Source of the DNA: Phytoseiulus persimilis
Taxonomy: Eukaryota; Arthropoda; Arachnida; Mesostigmata; Phytoseiidae
Assembly (NCBI GenBank): GCA_037576195.1
Contig: CM075101.1
Location: 51,832,001-51,896,000, forward strand
Length of the DNA stretch: 64,000 bases
Reading direction: 5' to 3'
Both the position numbers and the translations under genes were made by a program. The notes beneath the pieces are model-generated. The model ran no database searches. It had not been told where the DNA came from and worked only from the letters and a program-made list of their open reading frames with translations. Position 1 is the stretch's first letter; the number at the start of each line of letters is the position of its first letter. Shown one piece after another: positions 18,269-30,100 of the stretch.

Positions 18269-19147
18269 ATCGCCGATTGGCTGACTGCTTGGTTCGTTTG
18301 CCGGCCGCACTATGGAATAGAGGAAAGGTGGCGCAGCTTTGCTCGTTTTCCTCGCATGTGTAGCGCCTCTTACCGCGACACCTGATAACACACAAGCTGC
18401 CAATGTCCAATGCCGGTAATGAGCCCTGGTCGAGCGGAACGTTTCTGAGAGAGTCAAAATCCGAGTATCATAAGCAACCGCAATGACGCGCTGAAGCTCC
18501 GGGATCTGCCACCGCCAACAGCCCGAGCTACGTTTTCTCCGAGACACACGACTGACCCGCCGAACTAGAACAGGAGTGAATGTTCACGATCGATTTGAGA
18601 ATTTGAAATACTTTTCAGGGGCCACTGATTTGGTATGAAATCGACGTGGTATATTCACTTTGTCAAACCATCAATCATGTCGGGTATGATTATGGATTAA
18701 TTTGCCTTCGGACTGGATAGGAGACGCCCTGCTGAAATGACATTTATGAGCGCTCGAAGCATGCTATTCCATAACTCTGATTGTGCGAGCAGTCAGACAG
18801 ATCCGGTTACCGAACTTCACCGATTCCGCCCGCACGCGGACGTCACCTCGTTCTATTTGCTCGTGCCATCCAAATACGTTTTTGCGGAACCTCTTCATAG
18901 TCTCTGAGGTTGCAGTCAGAATCGGCGCGGCGATATTTCCGTTGGAAACGCAGTCTCGGGCTATTGCTGACGTTTTCCGCATGTCGTCCCGAACCCGCAG
19001 TCAGCGCTCGGCGTTGTCATCCCTCGGTTGGACGTTTTTCGTCTGTCGGTTGGCGGTCGGCCGGTTCGTCTGTTCATCCCGCTCCTATTCGTCTATCGCT
19101 GCTAGCTGGCTCTTTGTCTCATGTCAGGACAAACGAACGCACGGATC

Positions 19148-19178
19148 GGCGGGCGGCCGGGCGGGCGGGCGGCCGGGC
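19148..19178. repeat. GC-only tract of GGGC/GGCC units
   Basis: About 30 bases made almost only of G and C in a four-base rhythm, within a CpG-rich stretch. Confidence 0.7.
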
Positions 19179-21008
19179 GAGCAGCCGCGGCGTGGTGGAG
19201 CGCCGACGGTTGAAAATGGCGCTCGTGTCACCCCGTAGGGAACACTACCTAGAATTCACTTCGGGTGCTCCTGGGTTGAGAGCTTGTTCAAGGAGAGGGT
19301 AACGCGGTCTCATCAGCATCCGTGTGACCCTCGGACGCGGTTTCGGTCGGTCTGTAAGTCCACCCGGTAGCGGCGGCGACTGCTGACTTCGTTCTTCCGT
19401 TCGATGAAGAGAAAATGCATCGACCACGACAAAGCTATATGAATGGCTGGCCACCGGCCGCCTAACCAACCGCCTCGCTAGCTTGCTTGTGATCGACGGC
19501 GACGACGAAAGCATCTATCCACAGATACAGGCCGGGCAAGCGTTCATGAGGGACTGAGAGCGACGAAGAGAAAGAGCGAGCAAGCGCGCGCGCTGCCGCC
19601 ATCACCAGCGCACATCTGCCACTTTTCGACAAAAGCCAAATAGAAATTTCTCGATTGTCGCCGTCGAAAAATGCTTCAAACAGTCCAATGAAACCTTCGA
19701 TAAGCTCCTCATAACAAAACTCGCAGACGTTCTGGTCGTGGGTCGTGGCTTGAGGTAGAGGAACGTTAGGTCAAGTCGGGTCGAAACATGGACGGCATAC
19801 GAGACGCTCGACCGTCAATGGAATGGAATCATCGACGGCCGAACCCTTTCTGTCTTGTCATGTTGTTAGAGAGCTCTGCGTTGGTCAAGTAGAGCACAGA
19901 TCCTCGCAGTACCGAGCTCATGGCTCAGATTCATGGAGCCTGAAGAATTGACATTGAGACATTATGCTGACTAGCCGTCTACATCGAGTGCCTCGTGGTG
20001 GTTGGTTAGGCCTAGCTTCCGATCGAGCGATCACCATGTGAAGCCAGGAGAGAAACATGGCTGCCGGCAAGCGAGCATTGAACAGTTTCTTCACTAGCAG
20101 CGGCAACAGCGACTGCTAGTTGCTGGCTGGCTCTAACGGTCGCAGCTACTGAGGCAGCGGCGGCCGCCGCAGCTTCATTCTTGTTCGTTCTCGTTGTAGC
20201 CGTGGTCGTCGGTCAGCGGCTGCAACGCATAGATCTCTTCGTTTTTCTTCAGCAGAAGCAGCAGCTAACTTCCCTCCTCTTCATCTCCTGTACCTCTCGC
20301 GCTCGACGTCATTGCTGCTGCCCGACGAGTTATCGGTTCTTGGAAACGAGGTGCTTCGTCAAACGTTGGACGCATTTCGAGAAAAATCCGGAGCCATAGC
20401 TCCTTAAAGAACCCGTTGAGCTCTGAAATGCCAACGCGCAGGCGCCATTTGGTGTGCTCGTTTCACGGACGCGCCCGTTGATTTAGCGGCGCGAAATGTC
20501 GCCAACTCGATTTTACCGGGCGCCCACAGGTTGTTGACACCCTTTGAACAGATAAATTTCGGTGAAAAACTCCTAATTTCCCCGAAATAACTCATGAAAA
20601 CCATCGAGTGCAGTTGTTGGGAGAAATTCGAGAGCAAATTTCTATGCTTTGGAGCTGATAGAACAAAATGAAGCTCTAACAGGAACCTCGACAAATCGGC
20701 CGGGATCGAGATATTTCTTTGGATCAAACTGACTCAAACGTTACTGTGGACACTGGAGAGTGAAAATCTCGACCAGAATTTGCAATTTTCAGTTGGAAAC
20801 AATTGAAAATCGGTCAGTTTGAGGGACAGTGGCGCCCCCTCCGCCAGTCCGGGTTGGCAGAGGGCGCTTTGTCGCAGCCAGGTCTCGCGGCGTGAGTGCG
20901 TCGGCTTTCACTCCATCGCCGGTCGAGCTACTGCGAGCATCTTCCTGACGGATCTCTCCGATTTTCTAAGTCTACAAGCTACTCAGCATTCTTGCTACTC
21001 AACCGAAA

Positions 21009-23342
21009 ATGCCAGCCACACGCAGCCGCCAAAGGTAAGCCTCCGTTCCTCATGCTCTCATTCTGAGTTCTCGCTAGGATCGTCATACTTCCAGAATTTC
21101 AAAAGTTCATCGAGAGAACCGCTGCCGCTCGCTTAGCTCCGTCGGCATCCCATAGGATGCCATTGCACATCGATGCGGCTCCTGCTGTTGGTGGTGCCTC
21201 GTGCTACAGTATCGGCAGTGCTTGCAACACAGGAATAGGGTTGCGATCAGGACGGTTGTTGCCAATCTGTGAGCGCGCTTGACGTCGAACCATGTTGCGC
21301 GCTCAGCGGTGCCCACTTGACGACCTGTAGAAAGCTCGTCGTTTTGGAAAACGGCAGTGGCATAGATACTCAGGTTAGGGCTAACGCTCGGTTGAACTCT
21401 TGGGGAGCCGACTCGCTTTTTCTCCGAATAGAACATTACAGCGCTCGAAACTGTCCTCCGTTCCTCCGTGCACCTCGTCAACCGTCAACCATGCCTAGCA
21501 ATGGGCCTCGCTCGATGCCACTAACGCTGGCTGGCAGTGGCGGAACGAGGGATCGCTGTCATGGCTTGACGAACCTATGTTGAGCTGGGAATCTCTGTCG
21601 AACGAACTCGCTCGAGCTTCAGGAATTCGCTCGGGGCTCCGCCGCTTTTATTCAGCATGGATGGCGGCGGTGGCGGCAGCTGCGTCGGCCATTGCACTCA
21701 TCACGGTCGCTACCACCACCGAAGCTCAGCCATTGCTTATGGTATAGGCCTTGCCGATGCTTGCCTGAGCAAGTTGATCGAGGACTGACATCGCGAGTGA
21801 ATGTCAAACACGGCTTCACGACGACGGAAAAGAACGCGGTTCGACAGTTGGGGAGGCATGGTCGAACCTCGTGCTCTCGATACTCGGGACGGGTGAAGGA
21901 CCGGTTGCTCGTTGAGCTGATCTACCGTTGGTCGTGCTCGATTCCGGAACAGTTATCTACCTTGACTCTGAAATTCCGTTTGTCGTCTGAAAAACATGTG
22001 AGATCGACCTAGGAGCTATAATTCGTATCGAGCGTTGCTATTGGCGCCGATAGCTGCTCCGTTCGGCCGCTTGGCGCGCTACACGCAAGCCAATATGGCC
22101 GCCGTTCCTCTCGCGCTCTTCTCTCATGCTTCTTGGCTGGCCGGCCGGCGAGCTAGTCGCTGGTTAGCTCACTCACTCAGGCAGGCGGGCAGGCGGTCAG
22201 GTTCTGTGCGGAGGCTTCACTACCCGCTCTCTACAGCTCAAGCTTCATCTTCTCTGCACTTTCTCTTTGTCGGGCCCGCTCTCTATATACAGCTCGTTCC
22301 ATTGAGCCCTGACGACTCGTGGAGAGATCGAAGAAGTAGACACTTTTGAGAGAGGGGATGAGCGATCTGAAAATAGTAGCGCGTTTCTTCTGTGCGATTT
22401 CCAGAAGAAAGCGGAGAAAAATCCGCTGTGGAAGAGGACTTTCCACGCTTGTCTCGGCAGAAAACGCGTGGAAACCGCCATTGTTACCTGAAGGCGGCAG
22501 GGGTCGTCAAATCGCTCGACTGCCGTTGTTGGTTAGTGGTTTGCCTGCCTAGCTCTGCTCACGGCGACCTCACGGTGGACGCGATAGCTTGCTTTCTGTC
22601 CATCTGTCTATCCGTCTGTCTGGCGAGCGCCGTTCCTATTGTGAAGCCACGAAGCCAGTGACCTGTGCTTGAGAATTGTGGCTCGCTCCCTCACTTGCTC
22701 GCTTGCCTGCCTTCCGGTCGCCTGTCTCGCTACCTGTCACCGACTCGTCTTGCGACGGTTCGGTCGCCAGCCGACTCGGGTGACCAGTCAATCTCCCCAT
22801 GACGGGTTACTCTCTTGATCCTGGTTCTTGTCTCGCCATGATGTGTGTCCGTACGGAGTGTGGCCCTGAGAATCTTCGGCGCTCGATCGACTCCTTGACA
22901 TCGCTGAGTGTTACTCTCCTGTCTTCTCTTTTGGATCATCGTTTAACTGAGTCTCGCCTTGGTTTGCAGCACTGAGAAGCCCGTGGAGGAGGTTCCCACT
23001 GAGCCCACTAAAGGAGCCGAAGAAGTCCCCGAGGAGGTGAAGCCTGCGGAGCCCACCGAGGCTGCCGAGAAGGACAAGGAGCCGACCTCCACCGAAGAGG
23101 ACTCAAACGGACTCGGAAAGGAGGAGAAGAACGGGCTCGGCGAAGACAAAGAAGACGCTGATGACGATGACGACGACGATGAAGTCGATGAGGAGGAGAA
23201 ACAGAACGATGACGATGACGACAAGCGCGATGCCGAAGAAGAGTCTGAGGACGCTTCTCCCAAGAAGAAGATCAAGACCGCTGAAGAGCCCGCTGTCGAA
23301 GCTGAGGACTCCGCCCCCGCCGAGGCTGAAGAAGCCGCCTAA
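21009..23342 (+). CDS. Prothymosin-like acidic nuclear protein
   Basis: Predicted 132-residue, extremely acidic protein. Exon 1 (21009-21034) encodes MPATRSRQ and ends at GGTAAGC in phase 2; exon 2 (22970-23342) follows a TTTGCAG acceptor and completes the Ser codon. Residues about 10-45 are Glu/Pro-rich, 60-95 hold Asp runs and EEE stretches, and then SPKKKIK is a likely nuclear localisation signal before an Ala/Glu tail. The layout (acidic disordered body, basic KKxK near the C-terminus) matches prothymosin-alpha/parathymosin, which bind histones and chaperone chromatin. Low complexity makes orthology uncertain; another acidic nuclear protein is possible. The 1,935-base intron is long for this window. 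Confidence 0.75.
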
Positions 23343-23863
23343 GCGTTCCACGACCGAACTACGACCGCAGGGAAGTGGGGATCCTAATAATTTATTGGTT
23401 CCTGGTCACTAACTCCGTGAACCAGCAGCGCAGTGGGCACTTGTACATTCGTTTGTTCGGAAGAAGCAAGGAGAAAAGTAAGCTCCATCGATCGATGATT
23501 GAGGGCGGGATAAGAAAAAGACCACACCACACCAAACTACAGCAACGACAACAACAGCAACAAGAAGAAAAGCAAAGCAACAACAACTGTGCTATCTTTC
23601 TGAATCCGATCCCATCTTGACGACATCGACAGCAACTACCCTAGCTAATGATAATCCCAGCCGCTGAAAGCAGCCGCAAGCAAATTGTATATCCAGGTTA
23701 CTCTTACCACTGTCATGATAATTACGTATGATTATTATAATTATTATTTTCAATCTCGTGATTACAATCATCATCCCTCTGGAATCATCAACCCCTTGAA
23801 GCAAAAAACAGCAAATGGTGGTGGTGTGACGTCACAACAAGCTGAAGGTGGTAGATTGTATAA

Positions 23864-23869
23864 AATAAA
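23864..23869 (+). terminator. Polyadenylation signal of the acidic-protein gene
   Basis: AATAAA lies 522 bases after the stop codon, at the end of an A-rich and CAA-rich 3' untranslated region. Confidence 0.5.
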
Positions 23870-26800
23870 TGTGGACGGAACAACTGCCTTCCCGTAGTCT
23901 CGGGGAAGGTTCACTGTACAAAAATGCCTCGTTTTCTTTCGATGAATCGCATGGAATCCTTCCGCTTGGAGTGGATCGATTCCTCGGGCTGTTGGATCTT
24001 TGATGTAACGGGGTCGGAGTTCCATCGCCGAGTCCAGCATTACACATTTCATAGATGGAGGGTCTAAATGAAGGAATGGTCCAAACGGATTCGGGAGGGT
24101 TCACTCGCGACGAAGGGTGGTGCACATCGGGAAAGCGATTGCAAGCTCCGAATACCACGTTGTCTCCCAGATTGGGAATCGAAGGCTCCTAGGTGTTGCA
24201 CCCATGGTATTTTGATGATTTTGCAGAATCATAGTAGGTTGGAACGATTCGTGGAGTCTCTCGAAAGACCACAATGAGGAATCCGGTCAACTTGTTGTCC
24301 CCCACCCCGAGTCATTTCCTTCAAACACCACTGAAGAGCTCCTTGGAAGCGCTGCCATGAAACGTCTCACCCCGGAACCAATTCAACGCTGCGGGATCCC
24401 CTCTCTACTTCTTGAGGATGCCCGTGGCTAGGCTCCATGATCCCACCTTCATTTGCAGGATTCCTGTGACGTTCGCGCCCTTGTAAGCTCGATCGCACGT
24501 CGACTTAAACAGCGCTGAGCAGCGGGTTTACCGGTTGAACTATTCGCCGGACGGGGTCCTAGCGGCCAAAACTGAACTAGGCCCCGCCCAAGCACACTCA
24601 CAGCCCCCCCCCCCCCCCCCCCACCCTGAGCCAGGCTGGTTTTCGCTCGAGGGATCGTTGAGCATTGTTTGGACAGTCGTTGATTCTGATTACCAGGAGG
24701 AACCTCCGAGAAAAACTCTCGTGAATCACCGATATTTCCTGCGCGGTCCCTTCACTGGCAGAATGATGAAGTCCAATCTATGCTGCGGGCGGATCATCGT
24801 CAAATGGCTTCGCTGGAATACACCCGCAGTCGCTCGCTCGACGAAGACTGTTTGGGGTTGTGTGAGACTGTTTGACGAGCTCGGGAACATCTTGACGTTT
24901 TCCCACGAGTACCCCTTGAAGAGGGTCTTCGGGAGAGAAGGTTCTGCCCCGCCACGATGGTACAAACGAGGGACTTCATTCGGGCTTGTGCCACAATCCA
25001 GGTCGCTGAGGTGCTGGTTGCTCCTATTGACACCCATGATTGTACATGATTTGGAATGCATTTTGCATGCCATCGTTTTCGCATTCGTGGAAAGACAAGA
25101 TGTTGAAAAAACGCAGAATCAGAGCTGACGAACTGCCTGATGCTCTGCTCCGGGAACTGAGAGAGCAAAAGTTTCACCTGAAGTATTTTTATTACAAGCA
25201 TTTGTTCATTGCGATCAAGTGTCTCATCTCCTCCACCCAAACTGCACTCAGTCACAGTGAAGGCCACAAGTGGAACTACTAGCGGCACAAAGAGTTCCTA
25301 TAACATTCAAGGTTCATGTAATGCAAAACTTCAACTTTCAGTTTGAATTTTTTCTAACAATTGAATATAGTCTATGTATAATATTTTGTAAAGTTTTCAT
25401 AGTCAAGACGAAATATAAAAAGACGCAAGCACCCCCGGCTCTTTTCATACATTTCCTACGGTGTTCCAGCTTGTTATTCTCGTCAAACCTGTGGTTGGTA
25501 TGTTTTTTTTTCTAGATTGAAGTCCGAACGGAATGGGAGCTATTTTCCGGAGGGAGGAAGTATCGACATTTGCTACGTGCCCCCTGCGATTGCCCTTGAT
25601 GTTGATTCGTGATTCGTGATCGATGCCAAAAAGAACTGTCTCCTGCAAGCGTTGCATCCTTCCATTGACTTAAGATATGCTGTTCATTATTACAACATTA
25701 CTCTCCCTCCTCCTGCCCCTGCTCTGGACAATGTAAGAGAGAGGACATGTTCGGAGAACTGTGCTTCAGGCTGGTCGCTTGCAAACGAGACTCCAAGGAT
25801 CAGGGCCTTCCATGGAACAATGTTATATTGAATAGAGCCGTGAAAGGGCACTCGTTGGTTGTGATTCCGCTATTAGCATCTTGGGAGACAATGATGATAA
25901 TGAGAGGGAGAAATAGTGAAATCCAAGGAGAGCACTACGTTGAGATAAAAGTAGGTACCGCGGGTGTTTTCATACGACAGGATAAGCGGAAACGATCGGA
26001 TACATCGTGTGATGGAGCGGGAATTGCTGTCGATACACCGGGGTCGTCAATCAACCTGGCAATATGGAGAGATAGAGTGTTCTGGGTGATGACTACTACA
26101 AATAGTATATAAGAATCCTTCAAGACGTGGTCGGGTTTATAGAAAAGTAGCGTCTAAACACAGCGATGCGGGCAGATGCGAAAGCTGAAAACTTTAACTC
26201 TGTCTCCTATCTCTATCGTGTTCAACGTGGGCATTATTCTCGTCACTGTCAGATATTCGAGGAGTGAAGCGCATGCAAAAGATCTTTTCTCCTCACTGCC
26301 ACTGTGAGAGCTATGTGTCTGCAACGGCACGGGCTTCACGACAGGAACGACAGGATAGCGATCATGAAGAACGGCTAACTACTGCGGCAAACAGCCTATG
26401 GTCAAAACAGCAACAATGCCATGTGGACTGCATGGTTTATCTGACCGCTATCGTCTCCCAGCCGTGGTTGAATGAGTCCACTAGGCGTTCCTCTGTGAAG
26501 CAAAACGTGGTCACCTCCAGAAGGGAAATGTTCATGAGAGAGCTGGTCGTGATGACGAGAGCTAATTACGCAGATGCTCATTCATACTCGCACTCATTGG
26601 AACCTTATTTGTGGATGGATAGCGAGAACTGAACATTTCCTGGAATTTCCCCAGCTGCAACTTCCGATCAGCGTGACCTTGTCGGTCCTCTCGTCGAACA
26701 ATCATGAAGCTTCGTTTCTATATGCTACGACTGTTTCGAAAATCCTTATTCTTGCAGTTTGCAATTCCTCTTGGAACTAGGTTCGAGAAAACCCACGAGC

Positions 26801-27162
26801 ACCGGAATCGAAACTTCGCTCTTCCCGTAGCCCGTGAGTTTGTAAGAGTGGGAGAAAACTTCTCCACGACCTCATCCTCCTTAGAATCATCTCAGTGGGT
26901 TACGAAAAAAGAACAGGAGGACCGCGCGTTTCGCGTGCTCAACAGAACCGTTCCGAGACCCCTAAGTCCGAAATGTCGCGTAGGAAAGCTTTAATCGATT
27001 GCGCCCGCGCACGGAACTCAAATGTAGGGAGGTTTGGCGAAACTGCAGTTCAGATGAATGTACGAGCTTGTGTGTCAGTTCATTTGCCTCGTCCTCCTTT
27101 AGAGTCTACTGTGTTCTAAGCGAAATCGAATGCGTCGTGGCAGTAGTGGCATCCCGGGATGT
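23870..27162. other. Intergenic, no recognised gene
   Basis: Several open frames (the longest on + at 24535-25128, 197 codons) have no recognisable domain and the + and - frames overlap. A 19-base poly(C) lies at 24604-24622. The stretch 25.30-25.45 kb is AT-rich. On -, ATTAAA at 26995-26990 could be the poly(A) signal of basigin, 170 bases past its stop. Confidence 0.4.
24604..24622 (+). repeat. Poly(C) tract of 19 bases
   Basis: An uninterrupted run of C. On the coding strand of the surrounding open frame it would read as polyproline, which argues that the frame is not a real gene. Length is liable to assembly error. Confidence 0.9.
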
Positions 27163-30100
27163 CTATTTGCGGCTCGACGACTCCTTCTTGTCATCGTCAT
27201 CCTCGAACTCGGGCTTCGTGCGACGTCTTTCGTAGATGAAAATGATAGTGCACAAGATTGCAACTTCTGCGCAGATTCCTGCGGGAGACATTTCCAGTGA
27301 GAACGCCTCCGGAATTAGGGCATTGCCATGATGTCCCTCTCACGAAATCAGCAAATGGATCCTCAGCTTGGATAAAAATCACTCGATGCTGGCATCGGAT
27401 TCATTCTTACCGAGGAATGGCCAGAGCGCGGCATATTTATCCTTGACGCGCACGTGGATCTCTACTGAGCGCGTTACGTTGGCTGCTTTAGCTTTGCAGA
27501 CATAGCTGAAACAAACGAATTGATAAGTATTGGTCTGCTTTTCGTAGAGATTTCTCCGCGAGGCGAGACTCCTCGACGGCGAACTGTAAGGGGCCGGATC
27601 ATTTCCCTAGCCTACACCTAGACGAAAACACTCACTGTCCCTTATCCTGATACTGCAAGTCTTTAATGACGAGCTTAGCATTCGCGACACCGTCCAGCTC
27701 CAAGAGTTCGATTCGCTCGTCGGTTTCCAGTTGCGCGTCTTCTGCAAAGAGAAGAAGCGGATGAATTCTGGCGCTTGCACCATCTGGAACCATGGCACGA
27801 ATCGGCCGTTTCATTGGCTCCTATTGGGAATAGGTTAACCCGCCTTCTGCACGTCGTCAACTGGGAAAACGGCGCGCTGCTCTCCGTTCTCTGCCTGAAT
27901 TCGGCTGCGATTGGAGTTCTTACCTTTGTACCAGGTGACTGTTGGAGTCGGGGCTCCGCGAGCTTTGCATAGCAGCGTCAGGGGATCGCCTTGGACCTGG
28001 ATTTTCGATCCCTCAACATGATCTATGGTTGGGTACATGTACACCTGGAACAAGAGGGAAAGTAGCATTGAGTCAGGTGATAGCGAGCCTGAACCTCCGG
28101 ACCTACGGTTGGAATAGATCTCCGAGTCCACGGTGCGAGGATTCGCACGGTTCAATACTAACAGTCAAGGTTGCTTCTTGTTTATTGTTGAATTTACACG
28201 TATAGTTGCCCGCATCTGAGACGTCGCAGCTGCTCACTGTCAAGGTGGAAGCCGGTCCTTCATTCTGAGATGGGAGAGGAGTGTTAGAGATCATCGCAGT
28301 ACTCGACAGCGCAGTGATGACGACGGAGCTGTCCGTCGTTTTCTAACATTCAGGACACAGCACGATCGAATCACGGACCTGAATGTGATATTTCGAGCTC
28401 TCGCTGATGACGGATTGGTTCTTGTACCACTGATACGTCGGGGATTCTGCGTCCTGGTTAATTATCAAGGATTAGTTTTAAATTTGAATGGCAACGGGCA
28501 TCGGATCAACATGTCAGTTGGGCGACCTACGTCGGAACGCACTATCTAACAATGAATGATCGACGAGAGAACAAAAAAACACCCACCTCGCTCCAGTAGC
28601 GTTCGCCGGTGTAATTGCATTTGAGGACTAGCTTCTGAGATTTTGGATTGACGACAACACCATGGAAGCCGTATTCGGTCTCCCCCTCGTTTGTCAAAAT
28701 CTCGGATTCTGAGGAGGAGCGTGAGTTCATGAGTCGGTGGAAACTAATCCCCACGCTACATTGTTAGCATGATTGTATGGATTACTGGGTCCTCAAGACA
28801 CTGGATTACTACTCCGAACGCTCCGACATCGACGACTCATTCCACTTCCGACAAGAGATCTGTAACGACTAGCCTGGTGGCGAAAATTTCGCCAACATAA
28901 CCTCACGCTCACATCGAAAGCATAGTACTAGCAACCAAACGAGAGACCGCGGAAAGAATACAAGTTCTGTGAATTGGGGAGGCTCAAGATCCTCCGAATC
29001 AGGTCGAGTGTGGAACTTGATGCAATTGAGTTCAGGAAGTACTTTGCTCGCTGCTTGGGTTGGAGAAGATGCCAATACCGACATAAGAGTGTCGTCCGCA
29101 GTAATAATCGCGTTACGACCGTTCTTCCCGTCGGTCAGTCGAGAATAATCGCACCCATCCATTTTACAACGAGCTATTACGAACGTCGCAGCATGACATG
29201 ATTTCAGCGATATGATAACGGCGACAATTGGCAATACGACCGACTGATCGTGAAAGACCGATGATATTGCATATTGTATCACGGCAATACCTTTCCCGAC
29301 TTGAACGGAATTTAAAGGCTATAGTTCAAGCGAATTCAGAACCGAAACACGAATTCGGTCGAGACGGAAAGCTATGAGGGTTCGGCATTCCCTTCAATTT
29401 AGCAAAAGTAACAGATTAGCACCATTTTCTATTCAGAGTCATTCGATCACAGCACTGCGATCGAAGCATAGGAAGCGGCTCTAAAGTTCTAAAGCTGATT
29501 CGTGGAGGCGGACTGGCGAGCTGGCGAAATGATGCGAAACGATGGCGAGGCCGGATCAACGATACGCGGGTGTCGTCACCCCTTGCCATTTTTCGGCAAA
29601 CTCGAACTGGCTCAGGCTCTGGCGCACTGACTGGCTGCTGCCGATCACGGAGACAATGATGATGGTGAAGTATGTAACGGAATGTTCTTGCCTTCAGGTG
29701 ATTCTTCACTTCGCTCAGCTTTCCGGCTCTCCACTTTGAGCGAAAAATAGGTGTCGACCTCTCCTCCACACGAATAGTTCCCCGCATCCGAAAGCTCCAC
29801 CTGATCGACTTTTAAAGTCCATAGCTCTAGTTTTTGCTTAGCCAGTGCTTCAAGTTTGTCCTCGAGTCGAATTACAGCGCCGTCGACTTTGCTGTCACTG
29901 CCGGTGGCTCTTCCCCGGCGGCCACGACTGACGTCGTCAGCGGGGTTTCGCGACGAGAACGACTTCTCGTCATCTGCCGAATCTGTCTCGAGCTGAGCAT
30001 CTTCCTGAATTTTCCTACTCAGCTGCGATGATTTGAAAGCATTAAATAGGTTCTTCGTCTCCTGGCTCTTCAATCTAACGGAGGTCATTGCGAAGCGGGA

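Larger units (their letters stand above)
17664..21008. other. GC-rich non-coding region upstream of the acidic-protein gene
   Basis: High GC, many CpGs and short-period repeats: CTGG units at 18252-18268, GGGC/GGCC units at 19148-19178, and related tracts near 22.1-22.2 kb. A 292-codon open frame on - (17669-18547) runs through the CTGG tract and looks like an artefact of the period-4 repeat. The region probably holds the promoter and leader of the gene starting at 21009. Confidence 0.45.

Noticed and set aside
17669..18547. 292-codon minus frame
   Set aside because: Ser/Ala/Gln-rich and running through a CTGG repeat whose period suppresses stops; no domain and no splice context.
24535..25128. 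197-codon plus frame
   Set aside because: Crosses a poly(C) tract and overlaps equally long minus frames.
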